This document shows positions 10,340 to 22,273 of a stretch of DNA of 64,000 bases, one piece after another (within the stretch, counting starts at the first letter, position 1; every line of letters begins with the position of its first letter). The stretch is from Angiostrongylus vasorum. Taxonomy: Eukaryota; Nematoda; Chromadorea; Rhabditida; Metastrongylidae. Made by a program: the position numbers and the translations under genes. A model generated the notes under the pieces. The model was given only the letters and a program-made list of their open reading frames with translations, was not told the DNA's origin and searched no databases. The stretch spans positions 372,001-436,000 of the forward strand of contig JADANN010000218.1 of assembly GCA_018806985.1 (NCBI GenBank), in the 5' to 3' direction.

Positions 10340-13300
10340 ATGGTGCAATATTTTTAAAACGTGCTGTCAGCAACCTCTTATTGGTAGAATTACCTGTTCC
10401 ACCACTAGTCCCGTTGGTCGTCCAGTGACTAAGCGTGCGCCAGTAAATCATCCATTTTTTCGCTGTCGCGTTCAAGAGTAACCCTGATCGGGTCGGTGGT
10501 ATTCCCTGCAGTGCGTTTAACATCCCGAGGAATCCAGTCAATAACGGCTTTTTGTCCATCGGTTGTCATTCATACGCATTACGTGTCCCGCCCACTTTAT
10601 TTTCGATTGTTTGGCGTACAGAAAGGCATCTTTGATTTTTGATCGTTGACGCAGGTCGGAGCTTCGGATCCATTCCCTTACTTTGTGTGGAACGGGATAC
10701 TCCTAGCATCGCCCTTTCGACTGCGCGTTCAATAACGCTAGGTGACCTTTCTTCCTGCTTACGCGGCGACCAAGTTTCTGACGCATACTTTAGGGCAGGA
10801 AGTACCGTTGAGTCGAAAAAGGTGGGCACGGAGTCGGGTGTTCTTGTTCTCTTCACCACATCCTCGATGCTCTCGAAAGTTCTCCAAGCCACTGGTTTCC
10901 GTCTGCTCAACTCTGTAGCTAATTCGTTCATCACGTTGACTTGCCGACCTAGATAGACGTAACTGCTCTGGGAGATATTCGTTCCATGAGGCTGAATGGG
11001 GCATACGAAACCAATCCGTTCCTCATAAGCATCTTTTTTTGTGAAACTTAGTCTAAGACGAATTTTCCCACAGGCCTTGTCCAAGTAGGCAAGCATTCGT
11101 TCCGCTTAGCTAATGTTTGGTGTTATGTGAACGGTGTCACCAGCAAAGCGAAGATGGTGCAATTGCCGACCATCGATTTTCACTCCCATATTATCCCATT
11201 CTATTGTTCGCATGACGTTCTGGAGGGTGCTGGTAAATAATTTTGACGAGATGGTATCGCCTTTCCTAGCCCCTTTTTGACGTCGATGTTAATATCGTTG
11301 TAATCAAAGACCTTCTGTAAATCGATGAAAATGAGACAGAGCGGTGCTCGCGATACTTCAGTGAGTCTTGTTATCGTGTGGATGTGACCCTATCGGACTA
11401 AATCCCATTTCGAAATCCTGCTTGCTCACATGGCTATCCTTCGTCCAGTGTTCTGTCAATACTGTTTAGGATGACTCGAGTGAAAGTTTTGTAGACGACA
11501 TACAGCAAGCAAATTTGGTGATAGCTGCCGATATTGTCTAGATCACCCTTACTGAACAATAACACTGTCTTCCTGGTCTTCCACTGAGTAGGAACCTTGA
11601 ATTCAGACAGGTAACGTGTATGAGCAGAGCCGGTGTGTTTACGAGGAGTGGCGAAGTGTTATGCAGGTGTGCAGATCTTATTCTGTCCGAACCTGGTGCT
11701 GTTCGATTTTCCACCGACGAGGCAGCATGTCGGATTTCGGAACGGAGAACTGAGGTGCGATATGTCCATTGTCTTTTATTTCATATGAAGGCAAGAAGAC
11801 CTGCTTATTGAAAAGACCTGAAAGTAATCGTAAATGATTCCCTACATTACCTTTCTAGAAGGTGTACTGTTTCGTCGGGGCATCGGAGTGCAATTATCTT
11901 GGTCTTCTAATTCGTAAAGATTCGATGGGCTTTGCCAATACTCATTCCATCCTCTTCAAGTTTGACCATTACTGCTGCTCTTCTCTCTTTAAGATCTGCT
12001 TTTATCGCCTCTCTGCATTGTTTTGTAAGTACGGACGATAGTTCGCGGTTGCCTACAGCTCGTGCGATTCCACACTGGCGTATCAGCTTGAGTGTTTCTG
12101 AAGGCAGATGTCTCCTGGGACTTTCGAACTCTCAGCTTTCATAGCGCTAACACGAAGATGTTGAATGAGGCGGTCGTATTCTTTGTCGATGTTATCGACA
12201 ACGTCATCTTCCCAACAGCCGACTAATGAGTTGAATAAGACCCAATTTACGATGCTTCTGGGACTTCGGTTTTTTGAATTTAGCGGCTTATTCTCCTTTC
12301 CGCGAGAAATGAAATCTTGCACGGAGTAAGCCGTGGCATGCTATCGTGTAGAATTCTGGGACAACAGCGACATCTGTAAGGCAAGGCCCTTAATTAACTA
12401 TGACGTGGTATATTTCGTTATGGTACTCTCCACTGGGAGATCCCCCACGTCCAGCGTTGGGAGTGGTGCTTCTGCCATTGCGAGTTATCATGGATGGTCT
12501 TGGTCGTCATGATAAAGTCTGACAGCAGCTCACCCTGTCTGTTCGTTCCATTCTAATCCGTGGGTTCAATGTAACGTTCTTCCGACGTTCTTCTTGCTCT
12601 CATCTTAGCCTCAAAATCTCCAGTGGTGACCTTGAAGAATGTATGGTGTTCTCTGTAGAACTTCTCTAAGTCCATATAGAACGCTTCGACTTCTTCATCG
12701 TCATAGTTTGATGTCAGCGCGTAAACGAAGAAGAATTTCAAAGCTCGTATTGATCCACATGTTTTTCATCGTAAACGTCCTATTCGCGTTGTAAGTTGTT
12801 CAAACGAATCGATGTTCGTGGACAAAGTCGTGTTGACGAGAACGTCGACGCCGCCGACTCCTCTACTGTCGCAGGTTCCTCAAAACCTTTCTTCTCCAGT
12901 GTTACAAATGGCCTTGAATGGACGGCTTCGTCTCGTCTCGGCCAGGTCGACGACGTCGTACTTTATCCTTCTTGCTTGCATAATAAAGTCTTCTATCGAG
13001 GACTCGGTTGTAGATGTGAGTGCATTGTAGGTACAGATCGTCATCTTAGTTCTTTGTGGTTCAGGCAGCTTAGAATGATCCTGAGATTTTAACAGCCTCT
13101 CTGTACTCGTCCTACCCAACGCTGCGAAATTTGGGGGCTCTTTCGGGGTCAGGAGAATGAGCCCTGTTTTTACTGTGTTTAGCATTTTGACACCCACGTA
13201 TAGCTTGCTGGACTCTGAACTTGGGTGCTGGATTTACTCACGAGTAGCTTGCCAGGCTGTTCCAGAGTGGACGTGGAGCTTTATTTATTGGAGGCGACTC

Positions 13301-13610
13301 CTAACCGCCTCCAGTAGACTTCCTTATTACTAGATTGCCGGCATTTGGCCAAATTGTCTCGTAGAATACAACCCGCCTAAGCGAGAACACACCCACACAC
13401 GCATGCATGAATTCGCCTCGTAAGTACAGAAAGTATGTGTGAAATCGTCGCAGCAGAAACAAGGAGTCCATCCTCTCCACCTGCGCCTTAGGGAAGCAAA
13501 GAGGAGCGCTTTTGGTCCGTGATTAACCATCTATCCGTCACCTGTGGAGGCGCGACGTAGCCTGACGACTAATCGGCTCCGAGATCCCTCATGTGAGGGA
13601 TATCCGTGGA
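10340..13610 (-). mobile_element. RTE-clade non-LTR retrotransposon, nearly full length, inactivated
   Basis: Minus strand. The 5' UTR (13610-13200) matches the RTE copy at 62.3-62.8 kb. The APE endonuclease begins TICTYNALTSTTESSIEDFI (13050-12990), then YMDLEKFYREHHTFFKVTTG with GDFEAK in place of GDFNAK near 12620. A linker CWEDDVVDNIDKEYDRLIQH follows at 12210. Reverse transcriptase pieces include DINIDVKKGARKGDTISSKL near 11290 and RFAGD near 11150, where the catalytic FADD has lost its first Asp. The thumb and C-terminal region is at 11096-10340 (SSYVYLGRQVNVMNELATEL). Frameshifts are scattered throughout. These substitutions make it non-autonomous. Confidence 0.88.
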
Positions 13611-14819
13611 TTGGTAGAACACGTTTTTAAAAACTCATTAAAAGATGAGAAGCACAAAGGATTAAGTTCACACTATCTGTTTATCTCATAGGAGTGCGTG
13701 GACACGTCTACACTTTATTTTAAAAAATTTTCTAAGAAAGTGGGTTTTCGGCTTCATAATGGTTTCATGAGATCGTTTTACCAAAACTTGGCTATTATAC
13801 ATTGTATTAAAAATACTACTATTGCTATTTATAAACATCATAGTGTTAGGTTTGGAACCCGCGCGTACCCTTTTCTAAGGATCACATGTTATCCACTGCA
13901 CCACTGATGATTTCTTTGCCTGTCGCTCAGCCAGTTTCTAACCCTAACGCTTCTTCAATCAGTAGTCACCGGCCAACGAGAATAATCAGGGGGTGCACAT
14001 AGCGCAAATGAACCTATTTACTTTTAAGCTGAAAAATAAAAGCAAAAACCAGTACTCTCCTTTTAGCAATAACATTCTGCTTATCCGTTCTGATTGCGAC
14101 CAATGGTGCTCACTTGGTACTTATGTTCACATCATTTTATGATTATGACATCCCATAATTATATCTATGACCGCATGAAAAGGGTGCTTCTCGGGCGTGG
14201 AACCATTTGTGGTTTTCTCTTCCATCCGACCATTTGCTCTCAACACTGCTCTATTTCCGTACCTCATTTGTTTCCTCTTCTCATGTTCCTAACTCTCAAG
14301 TCTCCGAGTTATCGAAAAAATTGTGGTCTAATTCTACCGAAAACCAGCTCGACTGTAGCTGCTGAAAATTAGTCGTCTTGTTTAGAGGAAAGACCTCAAA
14401 CGCTGCTTGCGAATACGACAGATGAAAATCCTGCATTATTTACATCCTTTACTTATTTACATTACACGTTTCTAGGATCATGAAGTTCTCTTCTATCATT
14501 ATGAGATGATCAATGGTTTAATTCTGTATAGTCCAAGTATGGCTGGTATTGAAAAACTCAGCTTAATCTTCGATAAACTCTGGCTGGTTAGTCGCGACTA
14601 GTATTATTGATGGGGTGAGGCACAATAACGGTAGACGATGTGTGTTTATTCAATATATAATTTTTCTTTTTTTATTCCGACGATACTGCAAGTGTAAATG
14701 CAACATGGGTCGTTCCCACTTTTTCAAGCCAGCGAACGCAAACCCCATGCGAGTACGGCTAGTTCCCAACAATAACTTGAGAACCCGTGGAAAACCAAAC
14801 GGTGAATGTTTAAGAGAAG
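13611..14819. other. No feature recognised
   Basis: About 1.2 kb upstream of the RTE 5' end. A tRNA-like GGTTTGGAACCCG near 13850 may be an old short-repeat head. Confidence 0.35.
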
Positions 14820-15045
14820 TTGTTTATTATACGAATGAACATTTACGCAATAAATTTTATCAGCTGGAGTTTTAAGAATATTTGACTGAGTAAATTGCGT
14901 GTCAATGTGAGCTTTCCAGATTGAATAGTGCGAAGCCTCCGAAACGTCACTATTGTGAAGGAACAATTCTGTAATAACAATCTCGTCGTTGCTCATCAAG
15001 AGAAGAAAAAATTATTGATCAATGTCGAGGTCAAAAGAAATTCGG
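14820..15045 (+). mobile_element. Penelope-like 3' end fragment with residual hammerhead
   Basis: Aligns along its length with 47330-47565: TTTGACTGAGTAAATTGCGTG, then a truncated motif ending CCGAAACGTCAC at 14939-14950, then the CTCGTCGTTGCTCATCAAG and GATCAATGTCGAGG tail. Sequence from 14600 to 14820 may be more of the same element but I could not confirm it. Confidence 0.5.
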
Positions 15046-15095
15046 TTCTGTAATATCCTACCGCACACAATGGATCGTTTGCCACCTTGATCTCA

Positions 15096-15156
15096 CGACC
15101 GACGTGTGTGTTGCAGGGCGCCTCCGAACACTGCTTCACACGCGCCGCCCCATGTA
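15096..15156 (-). repeat. Family A head-only fragment
   Basis: Only TTGCAGGGCGCCTCCGAACA and TTCACACGCGCCGCCCC of the head are present. Confidence 0.6.
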
Positions 15157-15317
15157 TATATGTAGATATTTTTTTAGTAGAACCTTCGGTGTGAAGACCG
15201 TGCAAGTTTGCGTTTGCACCTGAACAAATCTACATTCACCGGATGGTCAACAACAATTGGCACCCAGTGAATAATGTACCTAAAACTAAAGTTTTCGATT
15301 GTACCATAAGATAAAAT

Positions 15318-15600
15318 ATGAGGGATAAAGCTTTCAGTGTTGATAAAGCCCTGAGAGATACACTGAGCATTCGACTTCACTGAGCATCGTTAGAGATGAT
15401 TGAATACATATCTGGTCTACAGAGTGATTATCGATGAGCATTCGACGTATCAAGTCCATGCTGCTATGTTCCCGGGCAAGTCCGGCACAGATTTGCTGAC
15501 CTCGGAGTGGTGTAGGGCTTGGTGTCTTGAGCGCGTGATCTAACCAACGACGGCGTGTGATTGCAGGGCACCTTAACTACTGCGCTACACGCGTCGCCAC
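15318..15600 (-). repeat. Family A repeat, diverged
   Basis: Complement of the tail GGGATAAAGCTTTCAGTGTT through to the head CTGCGCTACACGCGTC. A separate head-only piece precedes it at 15096-15156. Confidence 0.75.
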
Positions 15601-15832
15601 AAGAATACAAAAATATGATACGTTCGTATTCGAGATACAAGATCTTGGTTACATGTGTAACCAAATACGGCGAAGTTTTGTGAGCATACCGTTAAGATAA
15701 AGTTGGAAGATTACTGTTGGAAAGGGAAAATTAGCGCAAACTCCACCTTCTTTTGTTGTAGGCATTATCTTCGCATTCAGCGCAGATACAGAGAAAGATT
15801 TTTGTTGCACTTCATTCCTAATGATAAGGATT

Positions 15833-15835
<3 letters not shown>

Positions 15836-15920
<85 letters not shown>

Positions 15921-15942
15921 TATATATATATATATATATATC
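15836..15942. repeat. (TA)n microsatellite
   Basis: About 79 bp of uninterrupted TA, a TGTACA break at 15915-15920, then about 21 bp more. The tyrosine/isoleucine open frames over it are not genes. Confidence 0.98.
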
Positions 15943-15944
15943 CT

Positions 15945-16105
15945 GAGTTCTCCATTAAAAATCCTCTGTGGGCAACTGGAGAACCGCCTCACTGTTTTGG
16001 AATCTATTCTTATAATGTGACTGGTCCATCTGTGTTTGGCTATTGCTGTATATTCTCCTGGATCCCGAAGATGGAGTAGGTTTCGAAGATCTGAGCTGCG
16101 CATTC
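15945..16105 (-). mobile_element. Small C-terminal fragment of the second RTE family
   Basis: Minus strand reads [20 protein letters not shown], matching the segment encoded at 43940-44000 in the other copy ([20 protein letters not shown]). It abuts the long (TA)n tract. Confidence 0.7.
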
Positions 16106-17172
16106 CGGCTAGAAGCGAACTAGTTAGCTTCTTAGAGTGTTCGGTGGTATTTCAATAATTCTTACCGAATTCTCTAGAGCGGATCGGAATTCTCTAGAAT
16201 TCTTAAGCAACGTGTTATAGCTGCACTTATTTCGTTTGATATGATGGGCAGGGCAACATGGTGCTTAAGAAGGGCCGGTCTAGAGAATTAATTAACAAAG
16301 TCCAACTAGAGCTGAGAAGTGTTGGATTAAATTTGAAGGCCCTCGTTATTCTCGCATCTTGTGGATGGAAATCAACTCACGTCTAATCTCTATACCAGTA
16401 CAACCCTCACGATCTCAGATTACGGTTTGCTTGGATTCGGGAAACATCACCGGATTTCGTGGTTAGGAAAACAAGACTGTGAGCCACAATATCCAACACT
16501 AAACGATATCTTGAAGTTCCATTTGCAGCAAGGAGCCACAGATTAGGCCTAGGCTTGAAAAAGCTCCATAGGGAGCTGACAATAGATCTCAAAGGCAGCG
16601 CAGCAGCAGTAATTGCTGAAACTGGAGCCTTTAGAAAAACATCCGTAACGTTCGCTGACACACCATTCTATCATGAACGAATTACAAACAACGGACAAAA
16701 ACCTACCACGAGTCCTGACCAAAGCTCCAACAGTTTTTAACACGCTACCAGTCATAACCTTACCAGACTAACAATAAGCAGAGAATTATCAAGACCACAT
16801 AACGACAGAAACGGTGATGTCGGTAACCATCATTCGATCTGTCTATTATTTACCATATATAGATCCTTTACTCATATCTTTCAAAACATTCAGAGAAGAT
16901 TTAATGAAAAGCACCCTCTTAATTAGCCGTGTTCCAAAACGGTTTCAGACGCATCAAATTTACACGGTAACGAAACTCACTGAACTCACTATAGAAGATG
17001 CTACTTTATCATCCCCATTTTTATCAATTTGGAGAGATTCTTCGATTCATTCTGAAGATGTATGAACACTCAATACAAAAGGCTTTATGAGTCACAAAAA
17101 GCTCACAACCAAAATTTCACAATTCTAGATACAATCAAGCGCATGAATACTAGTTCGAATTTCTAGAATTCG
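16106..17172. other. Unassigned segment 3' of IFT139
   Basis: Plus-strand frames such as LELRSVGLNLKALVILASCG (about 16300-16365) and HRELTIDLKGSAAAVIAETG (16565-16625) look protein-like but are broken by stops and match no family I recognise. Possibly an old transposon. Confidence 0.3.
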
Positions 17173-17178
17173 TTTATT
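17173..17178 (-). terminator. AATAAA polyadenylation signal of IFT139
   Basis: TTTATT on the plus strand reads AATAAA on the minus strand, 108 nt beyond the TGA stop. It is the first exact hexamer after the stop that I saw; the cleavage site would lie near 17155-17165. Confidence 0.55.
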
Positions 17179-17285
17179 CAAATCTCTCATGACGAGGTAA
17201 AGGTAGAAAACTGATTAAAAAATCCGTTGATCATTCGCTAAAATTACCATTCTCATAGATGTCAAACCTTTAGAGGGAAAATACC

Positions 17286-20200
17286 TCAAGATCTTATGCT
17301 CATTCTTGCTTTATCCATGATTTCCTTCTTGATCTTTGGATATGTAGGATACGCCTTCAACACCTGATGGCACACTTCGATGCAATCAAAAAGTCGCTTG
17401 CATTTGAGCAAATTATAGGCAAGCTTGTACCCTGGAAGATGTCCTCTCTTATTTTTAGAACCATTCCAAAACATGGCAAACATCTGTTCGATAACTGCTA
17501 AATTCTTCCACCTCATGGTTTCATGTTCAAACAACTGGAATCCAATTATGGTTCGGACAACTGGAATCCAATTATCACATTCGGCTAGCGTTAACGCTGG
17601 TTGAACAGCAAATGTACGCCGTGCTTACAAAGACCTACCGATGGCCGGATTTCGCATTCGGCTTAATTTCCATGCATCGTCATAGTTCGCAGCAGCATCA
17701 CTGAACTTCTGTTCTCGTTCTCGTAAATATCCAAGAAACTCAAACGCTTTTATCGAACTCTACGAAAAAAAAACGGTGATAGTTGCAAAAAACAATATAT
17801 TAGAACACTGGAAAATGTTTAGAAGTTCAAGGAAAGTAGTCCTTGTTGTGTAAAATATTTATATAAAATAGTTACATGTACAATATACTTCAATAATCTA
17901 ACTTAAACAAACCGCGTTATGCTGCAATACTGTGCGCAGAATACCGTTTGCCTGTTCCGACTTGTTCTGATTTATGTATAAGTCAGCAAGCAGCAACCAA
18001 CCTAAAATATAGCAGTATTAAGGAATTCCTAGAAAAAGAAAGTGATGAGAAGAATAGAAAATGGAGATAGAACAGGGAAAAGTATGAGAAAGAAACAAGG
18101 CACCAAGAGATAAAGGGAGAAAAACTACCACACAAGTCACAACAGAAGAGGTAAAGGGCAAATGGAAGCACAACGATCCACGCCATGACACTTAACGAAA
18201 GGGAGACAAAGAATTCCCTTTTCGCAAAAGTGTCATAGCAAGAACTGAGTGATGATCGGGGATTGGTTAAATGGTGGTGAAAGGGTTCTAAGAGTAGACA
18301 AACATTCCACTGAAGGTGGATAACAATGGCAAGAGAGAATGGACTATTAAGTGCAGAATTAAAGTACAGATAAATTAAAATAGAACGAACATTTCTCAAG
18401 ATAATCCGCATCCTCCAATGACCATGGATGGGCAATGACTCGTTTAAGCACAGCTTTTGCTTTCGGTGTTTGCTTTAGTAACATATACGCTCTTGCCACT
18501 ACCAACACAGCGCCTACGCTGCATACCTTCTCCTTAAACATTTTCACTCAGTGGAACACCCGATTAATCCTATGCCTATTATTGTATTAATTCCTATAAA
18601 TTTAGATAGCATTATCTGCTTTACTAATATATATGAGTGACCATTACATTTTCCAAGTAATTCCTATAAATAAACTAAATTACAAATAGTAAATTTATAT
18701 AAATTGCTCCCCAACGGTTTACCGCCTCATCGTGGATGGGAGGTGTTCCGAGGTGTCGGGCCGCAACAGACTCATCGCCCTGGCAAGGTCTCCCAAACTG
18801 AGCAGTTCCGCGTTTCCATCAGAAAGCCTAGCTAAGAGTAAACCAATACTAGGATTCACCAGCGTCCTGGTATCAAACTAGTCGCATGGAAAATCTCCCC
18901 CTGATCCACAAGGGCGGCAACAGCTTGTGGTGGTAACGAAATGGACAGATATTCGCTCGGCTGACTTCAGGACTCCAGGGAACCACAATGGTTAACCAGC
19001 AAAACTCCGAAAAAATAGAAATTATGCTGGAGCCCGCACAACCAGTGAAGACGGGCCAACCAAGTAATTCCTATAAACTTAGATACCATTATCTACTTTA
19101 CTAATATACATGATTGGCACGCTACACGCCTCCATCTATTTTGTTATATAAGCTTTTTAAGAATAAGCCATCAATGAAGTATTTATGAAGGTGAAAAAAA
19201 AACGATTAAAAAAACATGCACTAACCCCCTCATTTCCTAGTACTGGCAGTAGCTTATCGAGTGCCCTCTGAATGTTACTACGAACTCCGCTGGCAACCAA
19301 GATTGAGTTCTCCATAAGCATATACTTGGAATTGTTGTTCTTGAATGTTACTTCCTAGAAAACGTAATTTTTGACATAGCAACAGTTCATTCCACTCAGA
19401 GAAAAGGCGTTGAATCATCATGAAAACTGAAGACAACTGCAAGAGTAGCATGCTTTGTCCATCTCATTACCTTACTCTTTGGGCGCATATTGCGAAGTGG
19501 TCGGAGGCGCCTTGAAATACACATAGCATCGATCTCTGCTCCCCAAGCCCACCAAGAACTCCATCCCTCTGGGGTTCGCAAATTGGTACCAGACTTGTTT
19601 GGGAGGGTAGCTGCACTGGCTCGATGCATCGGTAGGCCACCGCGAGTCATTGTAAAGGCCAGATATGCATTCAATCACCTCCAACGATAGTTAATGAAGT
19701 CGAATGCATGGCACATCCTTGCGGGATTGATCAACGCCGAGACCTTTATCGTTTGTCCTTTATTACCTTACAAAGGGCAGAAAATTTCATTAATAACACT
19801 TAAAGCATCTTTCTGCATTTATAATTCAGGATATCAATCCATATTATAATAATGTTACTGAAAATAACACTGGGATCGATAAACGTATAGTTCTCTTACT
19901 CACCTTCAAAAAGCGCTCTGCGGTTTTTGCAGCCATTTCTCGATCAGCATCGTCTGTTCTAAAATTGTAACCGAAAAAAGGGCTAGAAAGTAGACTAAAA
20001 ACTAACTCGGTCATATTCATATATCTTTCAGAGCCAGCAAAAATATTGCGACGATTGGTAATCAAAGGATGGTAAGAGGTGTTCTCTCACACAACTTGCA
20101 AAATTATCGGTTTCCGAAAGATGTATAACTTGTACTTAGCTATGGGATTTATTACGTTAAATGAAGAAAACTGACGGATCTCCACCTTTCTTCAAGTGGA

Positions 20201-22273
20201 ACACGAGCTTCACCGCCAATAATTTCGTTATCCGGATTGAGAACAATCTCGATCATATTATACAGTGCTCTCTCGCCCCATTCAAGATCTCGTCTCGCTC
20301 GATTGAACGCTTGTAATGCGGCATTCGGTTCGCCAGAGAACCTGGAACACACTGAACTTGCTAGTAAGAACGTTAATAGGAAAATGTTAAGCCTTCATTA
20401 CAGAAGCATAACATATTTTGAACCTTAACTGCTTGAACAACGGTGCCCACTAATCGTGAAATTTTTCCAGTAGATGTACACCACTCCCATCTTTTTCGCA
20501 CCAAATAGCTCATACAACAAAGACGCTCTGAGAGATGTGGTGCACTAAATGCTACTCCCCTATATTTAAATTCTAGGAGCGCATGTGGCGCAGTGGTCGG
20601 AGGCGCCCTGCAACAAACACGTGGAACGATCCCCGCGCCCATAGCCTACCAAGCCTTCCATCCCTCCGGGGTCGGCAAATTGGTACCAGACTATCTCTAG
20701 GAGGATAGCAGAACTGGCTGGATCCATCGGTAGGCCACCACGAGTCATTGTAAAGACCAGATATGCATTCAGTCACCTCCAAATGATGCTTAATGAAGTA
20801 GAATGCATAGCGTATGCCTCAGGGATTGATCAACGCCGACAGCTTTATCTTTTAACTATTTATTCATTTATCCCAGAAGAAAGCTTCCTCTGGACTGATT
20901 TCTCGACTGAAATCGAGGGCGGTGAAGAATTAGGCGTAACAATAATCGACTGTGACACAATACGGCACCGTTACGTTTACTATGGAAGCATAATTAAACA
21001 AATAAACTTCTTAAGGAAAGAGAAATTTTACAATGTGGTTCCAGTGTGAAACATGAAGTAGACGTATGGCACAAAAAAAAGCAAATGCGACAACGAACAA
21101 CCAGACCTAAATCCGCTGAGCGTAGAATACACAAAGAAGTTTGTTCTCCACCTTCCTGAGTAGTTCTGTCGCCCTAATTTGGACCAACTGTAGCCGCCAG
21201 GCTCTTTAGATTGGAGCGAAGTTTGCGAACTTTATATCATGCACTGCTTCATCTACAGCTGTGCTTCCGAACGAGATTTCCCTATAGTATACCGCTTTTC
21301 AACATTCAGTCACACTTGTTTGCTAGTGAGGTGGTAAACCGCTAAAGGAGAATATATACAAATCGATAAAAAGGATAAAGCTCTCGGCGTTGATCAATCC
21401 CCTGAGGGATGCGTCATGCATTCGACTTCATTAAGCATCGTTTGGATGTGACTGAATGTATATCTGGCCTTTACAATGATTCGCCTTGGCCTACTGATGT
21501 ACTGAACCAGTGCTGCTTTCCTCCCAGACAAAACTGGTACCAATTTTTCCGACCTCGGAGGGATGGAAGGCTTGGTGGGCCATAGGCCCGAGAATCTATT
21601 CCACGTGTGTTGGAGGGCGCGTCCGACCACTGCGCCACACGCGTTCTTCACAGGTCGATATAGGGAATAGAATACAAGGAATACATATGCAAGTAAATGT
21701 ATATATGTGTGTACATATGTGTATGTATATAAATATACACATATATATGATGTGGGTATAAGTATGCAAACTTATCGCCAGAATAGCTGAACGCCTTGTT
21801 CGGAAGAAGGCATTCCTCGGTGTCGAAAGAAGAAGAGGTTTCATTCCCTATTGAAGTGTCATAGGCTTAGAAACTCATTAATACCCGCTCGAAAGTCCAA
21901 CTAAGAATAAATCATCCCATGAATCACTGCCATCTCGGCGACAATACATTCACTAGCTGAAACGTGGTGACGACCTGGGAAAGGCCTACCGTGACTTTTG
22001 GGTCAACAGGAAAAGAAAATCTTGCACACTTAGTTATCTACCAGTGAACTGACATTGTACAGGGAGCCCTCAGAACGTTTTGAGATTCGTGAAGATCACC
22101 TATTCAATTATAGTACATTTACCATTCATGCAATCCTTTACAGTAATTATAGCCAGCGTCGACTGAAGCTCTTGGATTGTTCTCAGCTGCTCTTTTTAGG
22201 AATTTATCAGCTTGTTCAACATGACCAGCACGCCATTCCAGTTCGAGACATCTAGCCAGAGCATGGTAATGAT
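17286..22273 (-). CDS. ift-139: IFT139 exons 27-34 (C-terminal, most conserved part)
   Basis: Exon 27 22123-22273 ([16 protein letters not shown]), exon 28 20186-20341 ([20 protein letters not shown]), exon 29 19904-19958, exon 30 19226-19354, exon 31 18391-18532 ([20 protein letters not shown]), exon 32 17913-18001 ([18 protein letters not shown]), exon 33 17639-17759 ([20 protein letters not shown]), exon 34 17286-17431 ([19 protein letters not shown] then stop). This end identifies the gene beyond doubt: the family signatures LKQTP, NPDNE..GGE and HPTYPKI..DKARAS are all recognisable. Exon 31 ends at a GTTCGT donor. Introns 27-30 hold family-A copies and one family-C copy. Confidence 0.93.

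Noticed and set aside
13520..13610. HDV-like fold at the 5' end of the first RTE family
   Set aside because: A GCC...GGC element is present, but I could not pair a P1 and P2 consistently in both available copies.
15649..16103. Open frames made of Tyr/Ile repeats
   Set aside because: Produced by the (TA)n microsatellite.
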